From Streptomyces spinosisporus (lineage in GTDB: Bacteria > Actinomycetota > Actinomycetes > Streptomycetales > Streptomycetaceae): DNA of 64,000 nucleotides. Made by a program: the position numbers and the translations under genes. Each line of letters starts with the position of its first letter. The first letter of the stretch is position 1. The notes below the pieces were generated by a model. It worked only from the letters and a program-made list of their open reading frames with translations, did no database searches and was not told the DNA's origin. The stretch spans positions 372,001 through 436,000 of the forward strand of contig NZ_JALDAX010000006.1 in NCBI RefSeq assembly GCF_022698145.1, read 5' to 3'. Below, piece after piece: positions 23,971 to 31,341 of this stretch.

Positions 23971-24801
23971 TCAGCCGGTCGGCACCATCACCACGGGACA
24001 GTGCGAACGGTGCAGCAGGGTGTGGGCGACGGAGCCCGGACGTGTGACGTGCAGGTCCGCGTGGCGGTGCACGCCGATGACGACGACGCCGGCTTCGCGG
24101 GTGGCCTCCAGCAGGGCGTGACCCGGGGCCGTCCGCGTCGTGTGCGACTCGACGCCGACGCCGGGATGCTGCTCCCGCAGCTCGGCCATGCTGAAACGCG
24201 GCACGGCCTCCTCGGCGGCGTCGCGCCGGGCGAGTTCGCGCTGCCCCGGGCTCGTCGCGGGGATCATCGACGGCAGCTCCGGACCGACGTGCCGGTGGGA
24301 CCAGGAGTGCAGGACACGCAGCCGGACACCGCGCCGCTCCGCCTCGTCGAAGGCGTAGGCGACCGCGTCCGTGTCGGCGTCGCTCTCCAGGCCAAGGAGC
24401 ACCTCGCGGCCCTCGTCACAGCGGTGGTCGCCGCGCACCACCAGCAGGGGTCCGTGCGCGTGCGCGGCCAGGCGCAGGCTGACAGAACCGAAGAGCGCCC
24501 CGGTGATTCCGCCCAGCCCGCGGTTGCCGACGACGGTGAGCACGGCGTCCCTGCTCTCGCGCAGCAGGACCTCCACCGCACCGCCCACCACCGGCTTTGC
24601 CGTCACCGGCAGCTGGGGATGGCGGGCGTCGAGCCGCGAGACGGCCGACGCCAGAACCGGTCCCGCCTCGTCCAGGTCGGCGACGGCGTGGACGACGCGC
24701 AGGCCGACGCCACGGTGCACCGCCTCCTGCGCCGCCAGGTCCAGGGCGCGTACGGCGGTCAGCGAGCCGTCCACTCCGACGGCCACGTGCGGGGATGTCA
24801 T
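23971..24801 (-). CDS. Universal stress protein, two Usp domains
   Basis: A 276-residue tandem Usp. Domain 1 opens VAVGVDGSLTAVRALDLA and has GNRGLGGITGALFGSVS, matching G-x2-G-x9-G-S for ATP binding; domain 2 ends with GVHRHADLHVTRPGSVAHTLLHRSHCPVVMVP. ATG at 24801 follows GGGAG; the frame is open further upstream without Usp similarity. It is the third Usp of the island and is divergent from the STAS gene, with three boxes between them. Confidence 0.9.
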   Translation of the reverse strand: MTSPHVAVGVDGSLTAVRALDLAAQEAVHRGVGLRVVHAVADLDEAGPVLASAVSRLDARHPQLPVTAKPVVGGAVEVLLRESRDAVLTVVGNRGLGGITGALFGSVSLRLAAHAHGPLLVVRGDHRCDEGREVLLGLESDADTDAVAYAFDEAERRGVRLRVLHSWSHRHVGPELPSMIPATSPGQRELARRDAAEEAVPRFSMAELREQHPGVGVESHTTRTAPGHALLEATREAGVVVIGVHRHADLHVTRPGSVAHTLLHRSHCPVVMVPTG

Positions 24802-24900
24802 GGCAAGGCTCCCTCCTCTGCCTCCGTACGGCCGATCCGCACGGAGCGGCCCGGCACGGGCCCACATGCCACGTTCGGGCGGGCGGTACGGCGAGGAACG

Positions 24901-24914
24901 GGGCCATCGGTCCC
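24901..24914 (-). promoter_or_regulatory. Putative OsdR box upstream of usp
   Basis: On the minus strand GGGACCGATGGCCC, an exact GGGAC-N4-GGCCC as in the mycobacterial DevR box, 100 to 113 bp upstream of the Usp start at 24801. Confidence 0.55.
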
Positions 24915-24960
24915 TCCCTTCCGGAGAGCGACCCTCGGCGTCGCGTGCACGGTGGGCGCG

Positions 24961-25005
24961 GGGCCGAGCGGGCCCGGCGGCCTTCCCGCATGGGCCGACC
25001 GGCCC
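24961..25005 (+). promoter_or_regulatory. Pair of putative OsdR boxes upstream of the STAS gene
   Basis: GGGCCGAGCGGGCC (24961-24974, 11 of 12) and GGGCCGACCGGCCC (24992-25005, perfect) have centres 31 bp apart, about three helical turns. They lie 37 to 81 bp upstream of the STAS start and may also act on the divergent usp. Confidence 0.65.
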
Positions 25006-25041
25006 CTTCCGCCCCCTCTTCAACGGGGCTTAGCTCTGCAT

Positions 25042-25434
25042 ATGGACACAAACCACGCAAGGCTCGTGCCTTGCCACACGGAACGCGTCGTCGGCGGCAC
25101 GACCGTGGTGGAAGTCCGCGGCGAGATCGACATCTTCACGGCAACCCCACTCATGGCGCGCCTCGACCACCTGACCGCGGGCGTCCACCCCGACCTCGTG
25201 CTGGATCTGCGTCCCGTGACATTCATCGACTGCAGCGGCCTGCGGGTGCTGTGCCGGACGCGGAACCGTGTCCTGGCCCGGCAGGGCAGGGTCAGGCTGG
25301 TCGGTGACAGCCACCGGTTCCTGCGCATCCTGAGCGCTGCGTGTCTGGCAGGTGTCTTCGAGATCCACCCCGACCTGCCGGCGGTCCTCTTCGGTGCCGT
25401 CCGACAGGACGAGGCCTCCGCCGCGGCGGGCTGA
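25042..25434 (+). CDS. STAS-domain anti-sigma factor antagonist
   Basis: A 130-residue STAS protein. Core features: TTVVEVRGEIDIFTATPL, LVLDLRPVTFIDCSGLRVL with the conserved phosphorylatable Ser in the DCSG turn, and GRVRLVGDSHRFLRIL. Such proteins bind anti-sigma kinases, releasing a sigma factor, and are reset by SpoIIE-type phosphatases; both partner types occur a few kilobases away (27855, 29243). ATG at 25042 lacks an obvious ribosome site. The frame is open far upstream but not coding. Two boxes precede it. Confidence 0.88.
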   Translation: MDTNHARLVPCHTERVVGGTTVVEVRGEIDIFTATPLMARLDHLTAGVHPDLVLDLRPVTFIDCSGLRVLCRTRNRVLARQGRVRLVGDSHRFLRILSAACLAGVFEIHPDLPAVLFGAVRQDEASAAAG

Positions 25435-25451
25435 GCAGCCCGCCCGCGGGA

Positions 25452-26456
25452 TCAGCCGTGTCGGACGGCATCCACTTCGAGTACGGCGCGCGGAGCACGC
25501 CGTGGGGTGCCGGCGCCTTCCGGGCCGTAGCCCAGCCGGATCAGCATCTGCGCATGGCCGGTGTGCTCGGGATCCGGGCTCAGCTCGCGGCGCAGGTCGG
25601 TCCACTCCATCGGCTGGTGCAGCAGGGAGGCGCGCAGGCCGAGGGCCGTGGCCACCAGCAGGACGTGTTCGAGTGCCTCCCCCGCCCGCAACCAGTCCGC
25701 GCGCCGGTCGTGGACCGTCTTGAGCAGGGCGATGACCGGGGTGGTCTCGAAGTCCTGGGCCGACAGCCGTTCAGGGTGGCGCGCGGCGGTGAAGTCCCGC
25801 ATGGGGACGCCTTCCCGCGCGTCCTGCGGGCCGAGCGCGGTCTGCGGCAGACCGGTGTCATGCCGTTCGTCCCCGTCCGGGTGCACCCAGCGACGACTCT
25901 CCGTGCCGCGGGCGGCATCGAGGCGGTTGCGGTGCTCGGCCTCCGCGGTCACTCGCAGCAACCGCACCGTCTCGGGCGCCTCGGGGAAGTTCAGCGAGGC
26001 ACCCTCCCGGTGGGCGGACTCGGCCAGCTCGGCGCGTGCCTGGGGCGAAACCGGCCGGTCGGAGAACGGCAAGCGGCTGCTGTGCCGGCGCCAGATCGCG
26101 TCGTAAAGGTCCTCACGGTGTTCGGCGCGGCGCCGTGCGGTGCCGCCCGTCAGCCGCACGGTGGCGAGCAGACCGGGCTCGTCGGGGCGGGGAAGCAGCC
26201 GTACTACGGGTGTCCAGCCGAAGTGGGACACGGCGACACGCAGGTTGAACACGCACGTGCCCACCGAAAGATGGAGGGCGCGGCCCACCGGATCCGCGTG
26301 ACGCAGGCTCCGCTCCGGGTCCGCGCGCACCTCGAAGGCGACGGTGTCCGAGTCCAGCCGGAAACGCCACGGCTGGGTGTTGAAGAACGAGGGCGCGGCC
26401 ACGGCGGCGGCGACGCAGGCTTCCAGGGTCTGGGCGTCGAGAGGCGCAGATCGCAT
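25452..26456 (-). CDS. Acg-family nitroreductase-like FMN protein
   Basis: A 334-residue complete paralogue of the gene at position 1. APSFFNTQPWRF is at about residues 21-32, LHLSVGTCVFNLRVA near 60, RRHSSRLPFSDRPV mid-protein and ALEHVLLVATALGLRASLLHQPME near 270, as in Rv3131/Rv3127-type dormancy proteins. It probably binds FMN; the physiological substrate is unknown. ATG at 26456 follows GGAGG. A box is placed 78 to 91 bp upstream. It ends 17 bp from the end of the convergent STAS gene. Confidence 0.9.
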   Translation of the reverse strand: MRSAPLDAQTLEACVAAAVAAPSFFNTQPWRFRLDSDTVAFEVRADPERSLRHADPVGRALHLSVGTCVFNLRVAVSHFGWTPVVRLLPRPDEPGLLATVRLTGGTARRRAEHREDLYDAIWRRHSSRLPFSDRPVSPQARAELAESAHREGASLNFPEAPETVRLLRVTAEAEHRNRLDAARGTESRRWVHPDGDERHDTGLPQTALGPQDAREGVPMRDFTAARHPERLSAQDFETTPVIALLKTVHDRRADWLRAGEALEHVLLVATALGLRASLLHQPMEWTDLRRELSPDPEHTGHAQMLIRLGYGPEGAGTPRRAPRAVLEVDAVRHG

Positions 26457-26533
26457 GGGGCCCTCCTTCCGCACGGTCTCGTAGCGAATGCTGATGTCCC
26501 TCGAGCGTGGTCTCGCGTCATGCCCCGGGTCAG

Positions 26534-26547
26534 AGGCCGATGGTCCC
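26534..26547 (-). promoter_or_regulatory. Putative OsdR box upstream of nitroreductase
   Basis: On the minus strand GGGACCATCGGCCT (GGGAC-N4-GGCCY), 78 to 91 bp upstream of the start codon at 26456. Confidence 0.5.
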
Positions 26548-26637
26548 TCCTGGCGGCCCAACAGGTCACTGTGGAGGCTTGCGGCGACGTTCCCGGCGGG
26601 CAGCCGGGGTCCAATGGCCCACCCCCGTCCCCGCCCT

Positions 26638-26651
26638 GGCCCGATCGGCCC
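26638..26651 (+). promoter_or_regulatory. Putative OsdR box upstream of Rv1733c-like gene
   Basis: GGCCCGATCGGCCC, 11 of 12 matches to GGGCCGNNCGGCCC, 86 to 99 bp upstream of the gene at 26737. Confidence 0.55.
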
Positions 26652-26736
26652 CACGACTCCCCCTGTCCGGCCCATCCCGCGCCGGGCCTGCGGCTGTCAC
26701 GTTGGGCGCATCGGGACGACGAGGAGGTGCAGACCG

Positions 26737-27309
26737 ATGCGCGCGAGCAGGCGAACGAAGCGGTGGCTGTGGCGATGGCGGTCCAACCCGCTGCGCCGTC
26801 GCGAAGACGTGCTGGAGGCCTGGCTGGTGCTGGCGATGTGGGTGATCGTCGCGGTGGGTGGCACGCTCGCCGGGGTGGTCACCGCGCGTGCCGCCGACGC
26901 CGTCTTCGCACAGCAGCGGGCCGAGCGCATACCCGTGACGGCCGTCCTCGTCTCGGACACGACGCAAGCCGGGGCGAAGAGCTACTACCGGGCGCTGGCC
27001 AAGGTCCGCTGGACCCTCCCGGACGGCTCCACCCGCACCGAGAACACGCTCGTCGACACCGGGCTGCGGGCCGGATCGCACGTCGTCGTCCACACCGACG
27101 CCCGGGGTGAACTGACCGCCCAGCCGCCGAGCCCGTCGGCGGCCGACCTCGAATCGGCCGCACTGGGCGCCGCCGCCGCGTTCGCCGTCACGGGTCTGAC
27201 GCTCGGCACCGGCGCCCTGGCCCGGCTGGGGCTCGACCGGCGACGCGCCCGCATGTGGAGCAGGGAGTGGGCCATGATCGGTCCGCGGTGGGGGCACAAG
27301 ACCGGCTGA
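26737..27309 (+). CDS. Rv1733c-like membrane protein
   Basis: A 190-residue protein with an Arg/Trp-rich N-terminus (KRWLWRWRSNPLRRREDVLEAW), one membrane segment (about 30-50), an extracytoplasmic domain with PVTAVLVSDTTQ, ALAKVRWTLPDGSTRTENTLVDTG and GSHVVVHTDARG, and a second membrane segment near 145-165. This is the layout of mycobacterial Rv1733c, a DosR-regulon antigen of unknown function. ATG at 26737 follows GAGGAGG. A box with one mismatch lies about 90 bp upstream. Confidence 0.85.
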   Translation: MRASRRTKRWLWRWRSNPLRRREDVLEAWLVLAMWVIVAVGGTLAGVVTARAADAVFAQQRAERIPVTAVLVSDTTQAGAKSYYRALAKVRWTLPDGSTRTENTLVDTGLRAGSHVVVHTDARGELTAQPPSPSAADLESAALGAAAAFAVTGLTLGTGALARLGLDRRRARMWSREWAMIGPRWGHKTG

Positions 27310-27337
27310 CGCCCGCCTACGTCTACTCCGCGGCCCC

Positions 27338-27368
27338 CTGCCTGAGAGCCCCCCTCCGCTCTCGGCAG
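27338..27368. terminator. Hairpin between convergent genes
   Basis: CTGCCTGAGAGC (27338-27349) pairs with GCTCTCGGCAG (27358-27368) with a one-base bulge and an 8-nt C-rich loop, between the Rv1733c-like gene and the convergent osmC-like gene. Confidence 0.6.
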
Positions 27369-27392
27369 AGGCCACTCAGCCGTCCCGCGGGG

Positions 27393-27833
27393 TCAGGCGT
27401 CCTCGACGCGCGCGGTGACCGGTGTGCCGGTCTCGACCGTGCGGCTGACCGTGCAGAGCCGGTCGTGGGAGGTCTTGACCGCCCGGGGCAGGATCGCCCG
27501 CGCCCGGTCCGCGCCCTCACCGTCCGGGAAAGTGACGGTGAAGGTGACCGCCAGGTCGGTCAGCCGGTTGCCGAGGTCGTCGCTGACCTTGTTTCCGGTC
27601 ACGGCGACGGAGAACCGGGAGGGCTCCGCGTGGCGGGTAGTGGCGATGTCCACGTCCACCGCCGTGCAGCCGCCGAGCGCGGCGAGCAGCAGCTCGACCG
27701 GGGTGAACGCGTTCTGTCCGTCCGGATCGGACCCGCTGCCGAAGCTGAGCGTGCCGCCGCGCGCGTTCGTCGCGACGAAGTGTCCGGTGCTGATGCGCTC
27801 GACGGTGACGGAGCGCAGGGAGTCGTCGGTCAT
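27393..27833 (-). CDS. OsmC-family peroxiredoxin-like protein
   Basis: A 146-residue OsmC/Ohr-fold protein. The helix with the first conserved Cys is seen in FTPVELLLAALGGCTAVDVDI and the second Cys in SHDRLCTVSRTVE. OsmC proteins reduce organic or fatty-acid hydroperoxides with a reactive cysteine pair. ATG at 27833 is preferred over the GTG two codons upstream. It lies 21 bp downstream of the phosphatase gene on the same strand, so it is probably cotranscribed from the box-bearing promoter at 29.04 kb. Confidence 0.87.
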   Translation of the reverse strand: MTDDSLRSVTVERISTGHFVATNARGGTLSFGSGSDPDGQNAFTPVELLLAALGGCTAVDVDIATTRHAEPSRFSVAVTGNKVSDDLGNRLTDLAVTFTVTFPDGEGADRARAILPRAVKTSHDRLCTVSRTVETGTPVTARVEDA

Positions 27834-27854
27834 GGTCACGACCCTAATGCCGCG

Positions 27855-28970
27855 TCACGGCTCGCCCGCTGATTCGCCGGCCGCATGACGGTGGTAGCGC
27901 AGCAGAAGCATGGCCGCGTCGTCGTGGGGCGGCCCGGCGGTGTGCCGGACCAGGTCCTCACGCAGGGCGTCCAGCGCGTCCTGTGCGTCGGCCTGCTTGA
28001 GGAGGTCGGCGCGCTCGCCGAGCGGATAGAAGTCGCCGTTGGCGTCGCGCGCCTCGCTCACTCCGTCGGTGTAGAGCAGCAGTTGCTCGCCCGGCGCGAA
28101 GCCCACGGAGAACGGCTTGGGGCCGCCGCTCGACTGCATCCCGAGGCCGAGGGGCGGCGCGTAGGCCGGCGGCTTGGGGAAGTGGGCGGTGCCGTCCTCC
28201 CGTACGACCATCGGGGGCGGGTGGCCGTAGTTGAGGAAGACGGCCTCGTGCCGCTCACCGACCTCGGCGAGGACCGCGGTGACGAACTTCTCCCCCTCCA
28301 GCACCCGGGACACGCTGCGCTCCAGGCGCTCACCGAGGCCCACCAGGTCGGGCTCGTCGTGGGCCGCCTCACGGAAGGCGCCGAGCACCACCGCGGCGGT
28401 CTCCACCGCGGCAAGTCCCTTGCCCTGTACGTCGCCCACGATCATCCGCACACCGTGCGGGGAGGAGACGACCTCGTAGAGATCGCCGCCGATCCTGGCC
28501 TCCGCCACGGCCGAGGTGTACGACACGGCCGCCTGCAGCGGGCCCGCGCTCAGCGGCACCGGCCGCAGCAGGACGCGTTGGGCGACCTCCGCGATCGAGC
28601 GCACGTTGGCGAGTTCGGCCTCCCGGCGCCCGCGCATCACGGCGGCCACGACGCTCGCGCCGGTCACGCCCACCACCGACACCATCGCCATGAAGCCCCG
28701 GCGCTCCTGGAACAGCCCGTCGTACAGGCCGAGTCCCACGCACAGCAGCAGGGCGGCCAGCCCGTACCAGGCGGTGCGCCGCCATCCGCCGGCCAGTCCC
28801 GCGAAGGCCGGGCCGAGCGAGGCGAGCGGCAGGAACCCCACCCCGGGGCCGGTGAGAAGGTCTCCGGCCGCGACGACGGCCATGACCACGGCGGGCAGCC
28901 GTACCAGCAGCGTCTGGCTGCGCTGCGGCTTCTTTGCGGCCATCCTGTGCTCCATCGGCGACGCGCCCAC
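27855..28970 (-). CDS. Membrane-anchored SpoIIE/RsbU-type PP2C phosphatase
   Basis: A 371-residue protein. Three to four membrane segments span about residues 20-110 (RLPAVVMAVVAAGDLLTG through VVGVTGASVVAAVM); the cytoplasmic PP2C domain has EARIGGDLYEVVSS, VRMIVGDVQGKGLAAVETA, LNYGHPPPMVV, LLLYTDGVSEARD and HDDAAMLLLRY, covering the metal-binding Asp residues. Such phosphatases dephosphorylate STAS antagonists. Start is GTG at 28970 behind GGAAGGTGG; ATG at 28955 or 28943 is possible. An 11-of-12 box is 68 to 81 bp upstream. Confidence 0.9.
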   Translation of the reverse strand: MGASPMEHRMAAKKPQRSQTLLVRLPAVVMAVVAAGDLLTGPGVGFLPLASLGPAFAGLAGGWRRTAWYGLAALLLCVGLGLYDGLFQERRGFMAMVSVVGVTGASVVAAVMRGRREAELANVRSIAEVAQRVLLRPVPLSAGPLQAAVSYTSAVAEARIGGDLYEVVSSPHGVRMIVGDVQGKGLAAVETAAVVLGAFREAAHDEPDLVGLGERLERSVSRVLEGEKFVTAVLAEVGERHEAVFLNYGHPPPMVVREDGTAHFPKPPAYAPPLGLGMQSSGGPKPFSVGFAPGEQLLLYTDGVSEARDANGDFYPLGERADLLKQADAQDALDALREDLVRHTAGPPHDDAAMLLLRYHRHAAGESAGEP

Positions 28971-29037
28971 CCGGGAGCCACCTTCCGCAGGGGCCCCTCA
29001 TTCACCCTCGGACTCCACAGCCTGCCAGTTGGCCCGA

Positions 29038-29051
29038 GGGCGGACCGGCCC
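29038..29051 (-). promoter_or_regulatory. Putative OsdR box upstream of phosphatase
   Basis: GGGCGGACCGGCCC, 11 of 12 matches, 68 to 81 bp upstream of the phosphatase start. Confidence 0.5.
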
Positions 29052-29189
29052 TTTACCCAATTGAGCCCCAGGACCGATATTTCCCGACCCGTACGACACC
29101 GAATGGGAGCGTCAAGGGTTGCGGATCGCGGGCACAGGGCATCAGGAGTGGGCAGGACCGGCCGCGCGGACAGGGTGCGGCCCCCGGTC

Positions 29190-29203
29190 GGGCCGACAGG
29201 CCG
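29190..29203 (+). promoter_or_regulatory. Weak OsdR-like box upstream of ATPase gene
   Basis: GGGCCGACAGGCCG, 10 of 12 matches, 40 to 53 bp upstream of the ATP-binding protein gene. Confidence 0.4.
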
Positions 29204-29242
29204 CGGGGAGACCGGGTGTCCTAGGAGGGGATGTGATCCGCC

Positions 29243-29665
29243 GTGCGTGCGCAGAGGCGTACCCATGGGCGTTCCGTGCGAGTGGAGTACCTGCTGCTCG
29301 ACGAGGCCGCATCGGCAGGCCGGGCCCGAGGGCTCACCTCGAAGTTCCTCGCCCGCTCCCGGGCCCGGACCGGGGCGGGGGCCGAGCAGCTCGACGACGT
29401 GAAGCTGGTCGTGTCCGAGCTGGTCGCCAACGCCACCCGGCACGGCCGCAGCGCCTGCCGACTCCGGCTGCACGTGTCCCAGGAGCGGGTGACCGTCGAG
29501 GTCTACGACGACAGCCCGCTCCCGCCGCGCGTACGGCCGTTCACCGCCGACGGTGAGCACGGGCGCGGGCTCGCCATGGTGCGTTGCCTGTCCCAGCGCC
29601 TCGACGTCGCCGCGGTCACCGGCGGCGGCAAGAGGGTGCGCGCGGTCCTCGCGCTGCCGGCCTGA
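29243..29665 (+). CDS. Anti-sigma-type serine kinase/ATP-binding protein
   Basis: A 140-residue HATPase_c protein of the RsbW/SpoIIAB type. The N-box is LVVSELVANATRHG, the G1 region is degenerate (EVYDDSPLPPR, lacking the usual DxGxG) and the G2-like segment is EHGRGLAMVRCLSQRLDV. Streptomycete relatives act as anti-sigma factors or phosphorylate STAS proteins. GTG at 29243 follows GGAGGGG; a GTG at 29276 is an alternative. With the STAS and phosphatase genes it completes the parts list of a partner-switching module in the island. Confidence 0.85.
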   Translation: MRAQRRTHGRSVRVEYLLLDEAASAGRARGLTSKFLARSRARTGAGAEQLDDVKLVVSELVANATRHGRSACRLRLHVSQERVTVEVYDDSPLPPRVRPFTADGEHGRGLAMVRCLSQRLDVAAVTGGGKRVRAVLALPA

Positions 29666-29692
29666 GCGGGCGCCGGCCGTCACGGTCCTGCG

Positions 29693-30193
29693 TCAGGCGG
29701 CCGGTGTGTCCAGCGGCCGCAGTTCGTCGGCGTACGACACGGAGATCCGGCGCATCAGGCCGTCCTCGGCGATGTCGTACTGCCCCAGGCGCCACAGCGG
29801 CGGTGAATAGGCGTGGATCGATACGGCGTCGTCGCTCGCGCCGGTGAGCCGGTGGATGTGCTCGGGGCCGAAGCAGAAGGACTCCCCGGCTTCGAAGGTG
29901 ACGCAGAGATGGGTGCCGCCGATGCGCGGTGTGCCCTCGTTGAGCCTGCCCTGGACGACGGTGACGGCGCCCGAGGAGGTGTCGTGGTCGTGCCAGCCGG
30001 TGTCGTTCTGGCGGGTCCAGCACAGCAGCCAGACGTCGACGTACTCGTCGCGGTACAGGGATGCGTAGTGCCGCTTGCTGTCCGAGAAGGCCACCTGTGC
30101 GCGCCACAGGTCGGGGCGGGTGGCCAACTTCCCCACGAGTTCCTGCAGTTCGCGCTTGTCGAGAGTCCTCTGCGGCAGGGACTCGTACGTCAT
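29693..30193 (-). CDS. Cysteine dioxygenase-family cupin protein
   Basis: A 166-residue cupin. The three-His iron site is readable as WHDHD (His-x-His) and EHIHRLTG, with FEAGESFCFGP between them, matching bacterial cysteine dioxygenases, which convert L-cysteine to cysteine sulfinate using iron and O2. Bacterial relatives also act on other thiols, so the substrate is uncertain. The start overlaps the stop of the upstream amidohydrolase by 4 bp, implying coupled translation and one pathway. Confidence 0.88.
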   Translation of the reverse strand: MTYESLPQRTLDKRELQELVGKLATRPDLWRAQVAFSDSKRHYASLYRDEYVDVWLLCWTRQNDTGWHDHDTSSGAVTVVQGRLNEGTPRIGGTHLCVTFEAGESFCFGPEHIHRLTGASDDAVSIHAYSPPLWRLGQYDIAEDGLMRRISVSYADELRPLDTPAA

Positions 30194-31125
30194 GAGTGGC
30201 TCCTTTCTTCAACGCGTCCTGCTCGGTGCACGTCCGGGGTGCGGCCGTGCAGCAGGCGGGCGGGGTTTGCGGTGCGCAGGGCGTGGACGGCGGCGTCCGC
30301 GCCGAGGTCGGGGACGACGGGTGGTGCGTAGGGGCGGTCGCTGCCGCTGACGAGGACGTCGATGCCGACGGCCCGGACGAGTGCGTCGACGGCGCGAGTG
30401 CCGTAGGAGGAGGTCTCGTAGAACACGTCGAAGTCGATCTCGCCGCGGCCGCCGCCGCGCGCGGCGAACCGTTCGCCGTGCAGGGGGGCGAGGCCCGCGA
30501 GGGCGGCGAAGCAGACCCGAAGGCGTGGGTGGCGGGTGCGCTCGAAGGCGCGGAAGGCGAACCAGGCGGCGTGCAGCTGCTGTACGTACGGCACCAGGGC
30601 CGGCCACCACGGCGGGGTGCCGGCGGCGGGCGGGGCGGCGCCGGGGTGGACGAAGAGCGGCTTGTCGTGGCGGGTGAGGACGTCCAGGAGGGGTGCGCAG
30701 TGGGCCCAGCCCGCCGCGTCGAGGAGCGCGGAGGCCGGGAGTTGGAGGCCCACGCACCCCCGGCTCAGTTCGTGTGCCACGGCGTCGGGGTCCGGTGCCG
30801 TGAGGCAGCAGGAGGCCCAGACGCCGAAGGGGGCCGGGAGGTCGAGGGCGCCGTCGTGGAAGGCGGTCAGCAGCGGGGTGGCCTCGGCGGGCGGCAGATG
30901 CTCTATGCCGAGGGGGCTGGAGAGGGACACCAGGGCGAGGTCGAGTCCGTCGGACGCGGCGAGGCGGGTGCGGGCCGTGATGTCGTGGTCCGCGGGGTCG
31001 ACGGCGTAGGGCGGTTCGCCGGTCAGGTGCAGCGTCCAGCCGTCGAAGTGCGGGGGTGTGGTGCGGGAGCGCAGCAGCTCGACGAAGGCGGGTGGCCAGA
31101 TGTGCTGGTGAACGTCGGTGAGCAC
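30190..31125 (-). CDS. Amidohydrolase-family metal-dependent hydrolase
   Basis: A 311-residue TIM-barrel amidohydrolase_2 type protein: the HxH motif DVHQHIWPPAFVELL at the N-terminus, KPLFVHPG mid-protein and VSGSDRPYAPP near the C-terminus (metal Asp). Substrate unknown; relatives act on aromatic or heterocyclic acids. GTG at 31125, behind AGAGGA, is preferred over an open extension to 31188, because the extension would run into the LacI-type operator. It is coupled by ATGA overlap to the cysteine-dioxygenase-like gene and faces the LacI regulator. Confidence 0.82.
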   Translation of the reverse strand: MLTDVHQHIWPPAFVELLRSRTTPPHFDGWTLHLTGEPPYAVDPADHDITARTRLAASDGLDLALVSLSSPLGIEHLPPAEATPLLTAFHDGALDLPAPFGVWASCCLTAPDPDAVAHELSRGCVGLQLPASALLDAAGWAHCAPLLDVLTRHDKPLFVHPGAAPPAAGTPPWWPALVPYVQQLHAAWFAFRAFERTRHPRLRVCFAALAGLAPLHGERFAARGGGRGEIDFDVFYETSSYGTRAVDALVRAVGIDVLVSGSDRPYAPPVVPDLGADAAVHALRTANPARLLHGRTPDVHRAGRVEERSHS

Positions 31126-31174
31126 GCGGGACGGTCCTCTGGGCGAGCGGGGCGGGGAGGGTTGAGGGAGTCGT

Positions 31175-31214
31175 GTTAAGCGTTTCACTGATGCGGTTAA
31201 CTTAATCGCTTAAC
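31175..31214. promoter_or_regulatory. Two LacI-type operators between amidohydrolase and lacI-family gene
   Basis: GTTAAGCGTTTCAC (31175-31188) and, on the minus strand, GTTAAGCGATTAAG (31201-31214) share GTTAAGCG and both fit the AANCGNTT core of LacI/GalR operators. Centres are 26 bp apart in an unusually AT-rich stretch. Confidence 0.65.
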
Positions 31215-31341
31215 AAGAGACCGTGTCAACCCTGCGACGGTAAAAAAGGGGTCAGCGGCAACCGGCCGCGGACGGGGTTCCGCGGCGCCTTCGGCGGGCC
31301 GCACGCCCCCGATGCGCACGCGCCCCGGTAGGCTTCCCCGC

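Noticed and set aside
22879..25434. An 851-codon plus-strand frame ending in the STAS domain
   Set aside because: Only the last 130 codons show the STAS fold; the rest is antisense to DoxX, Usp and HTH genes.
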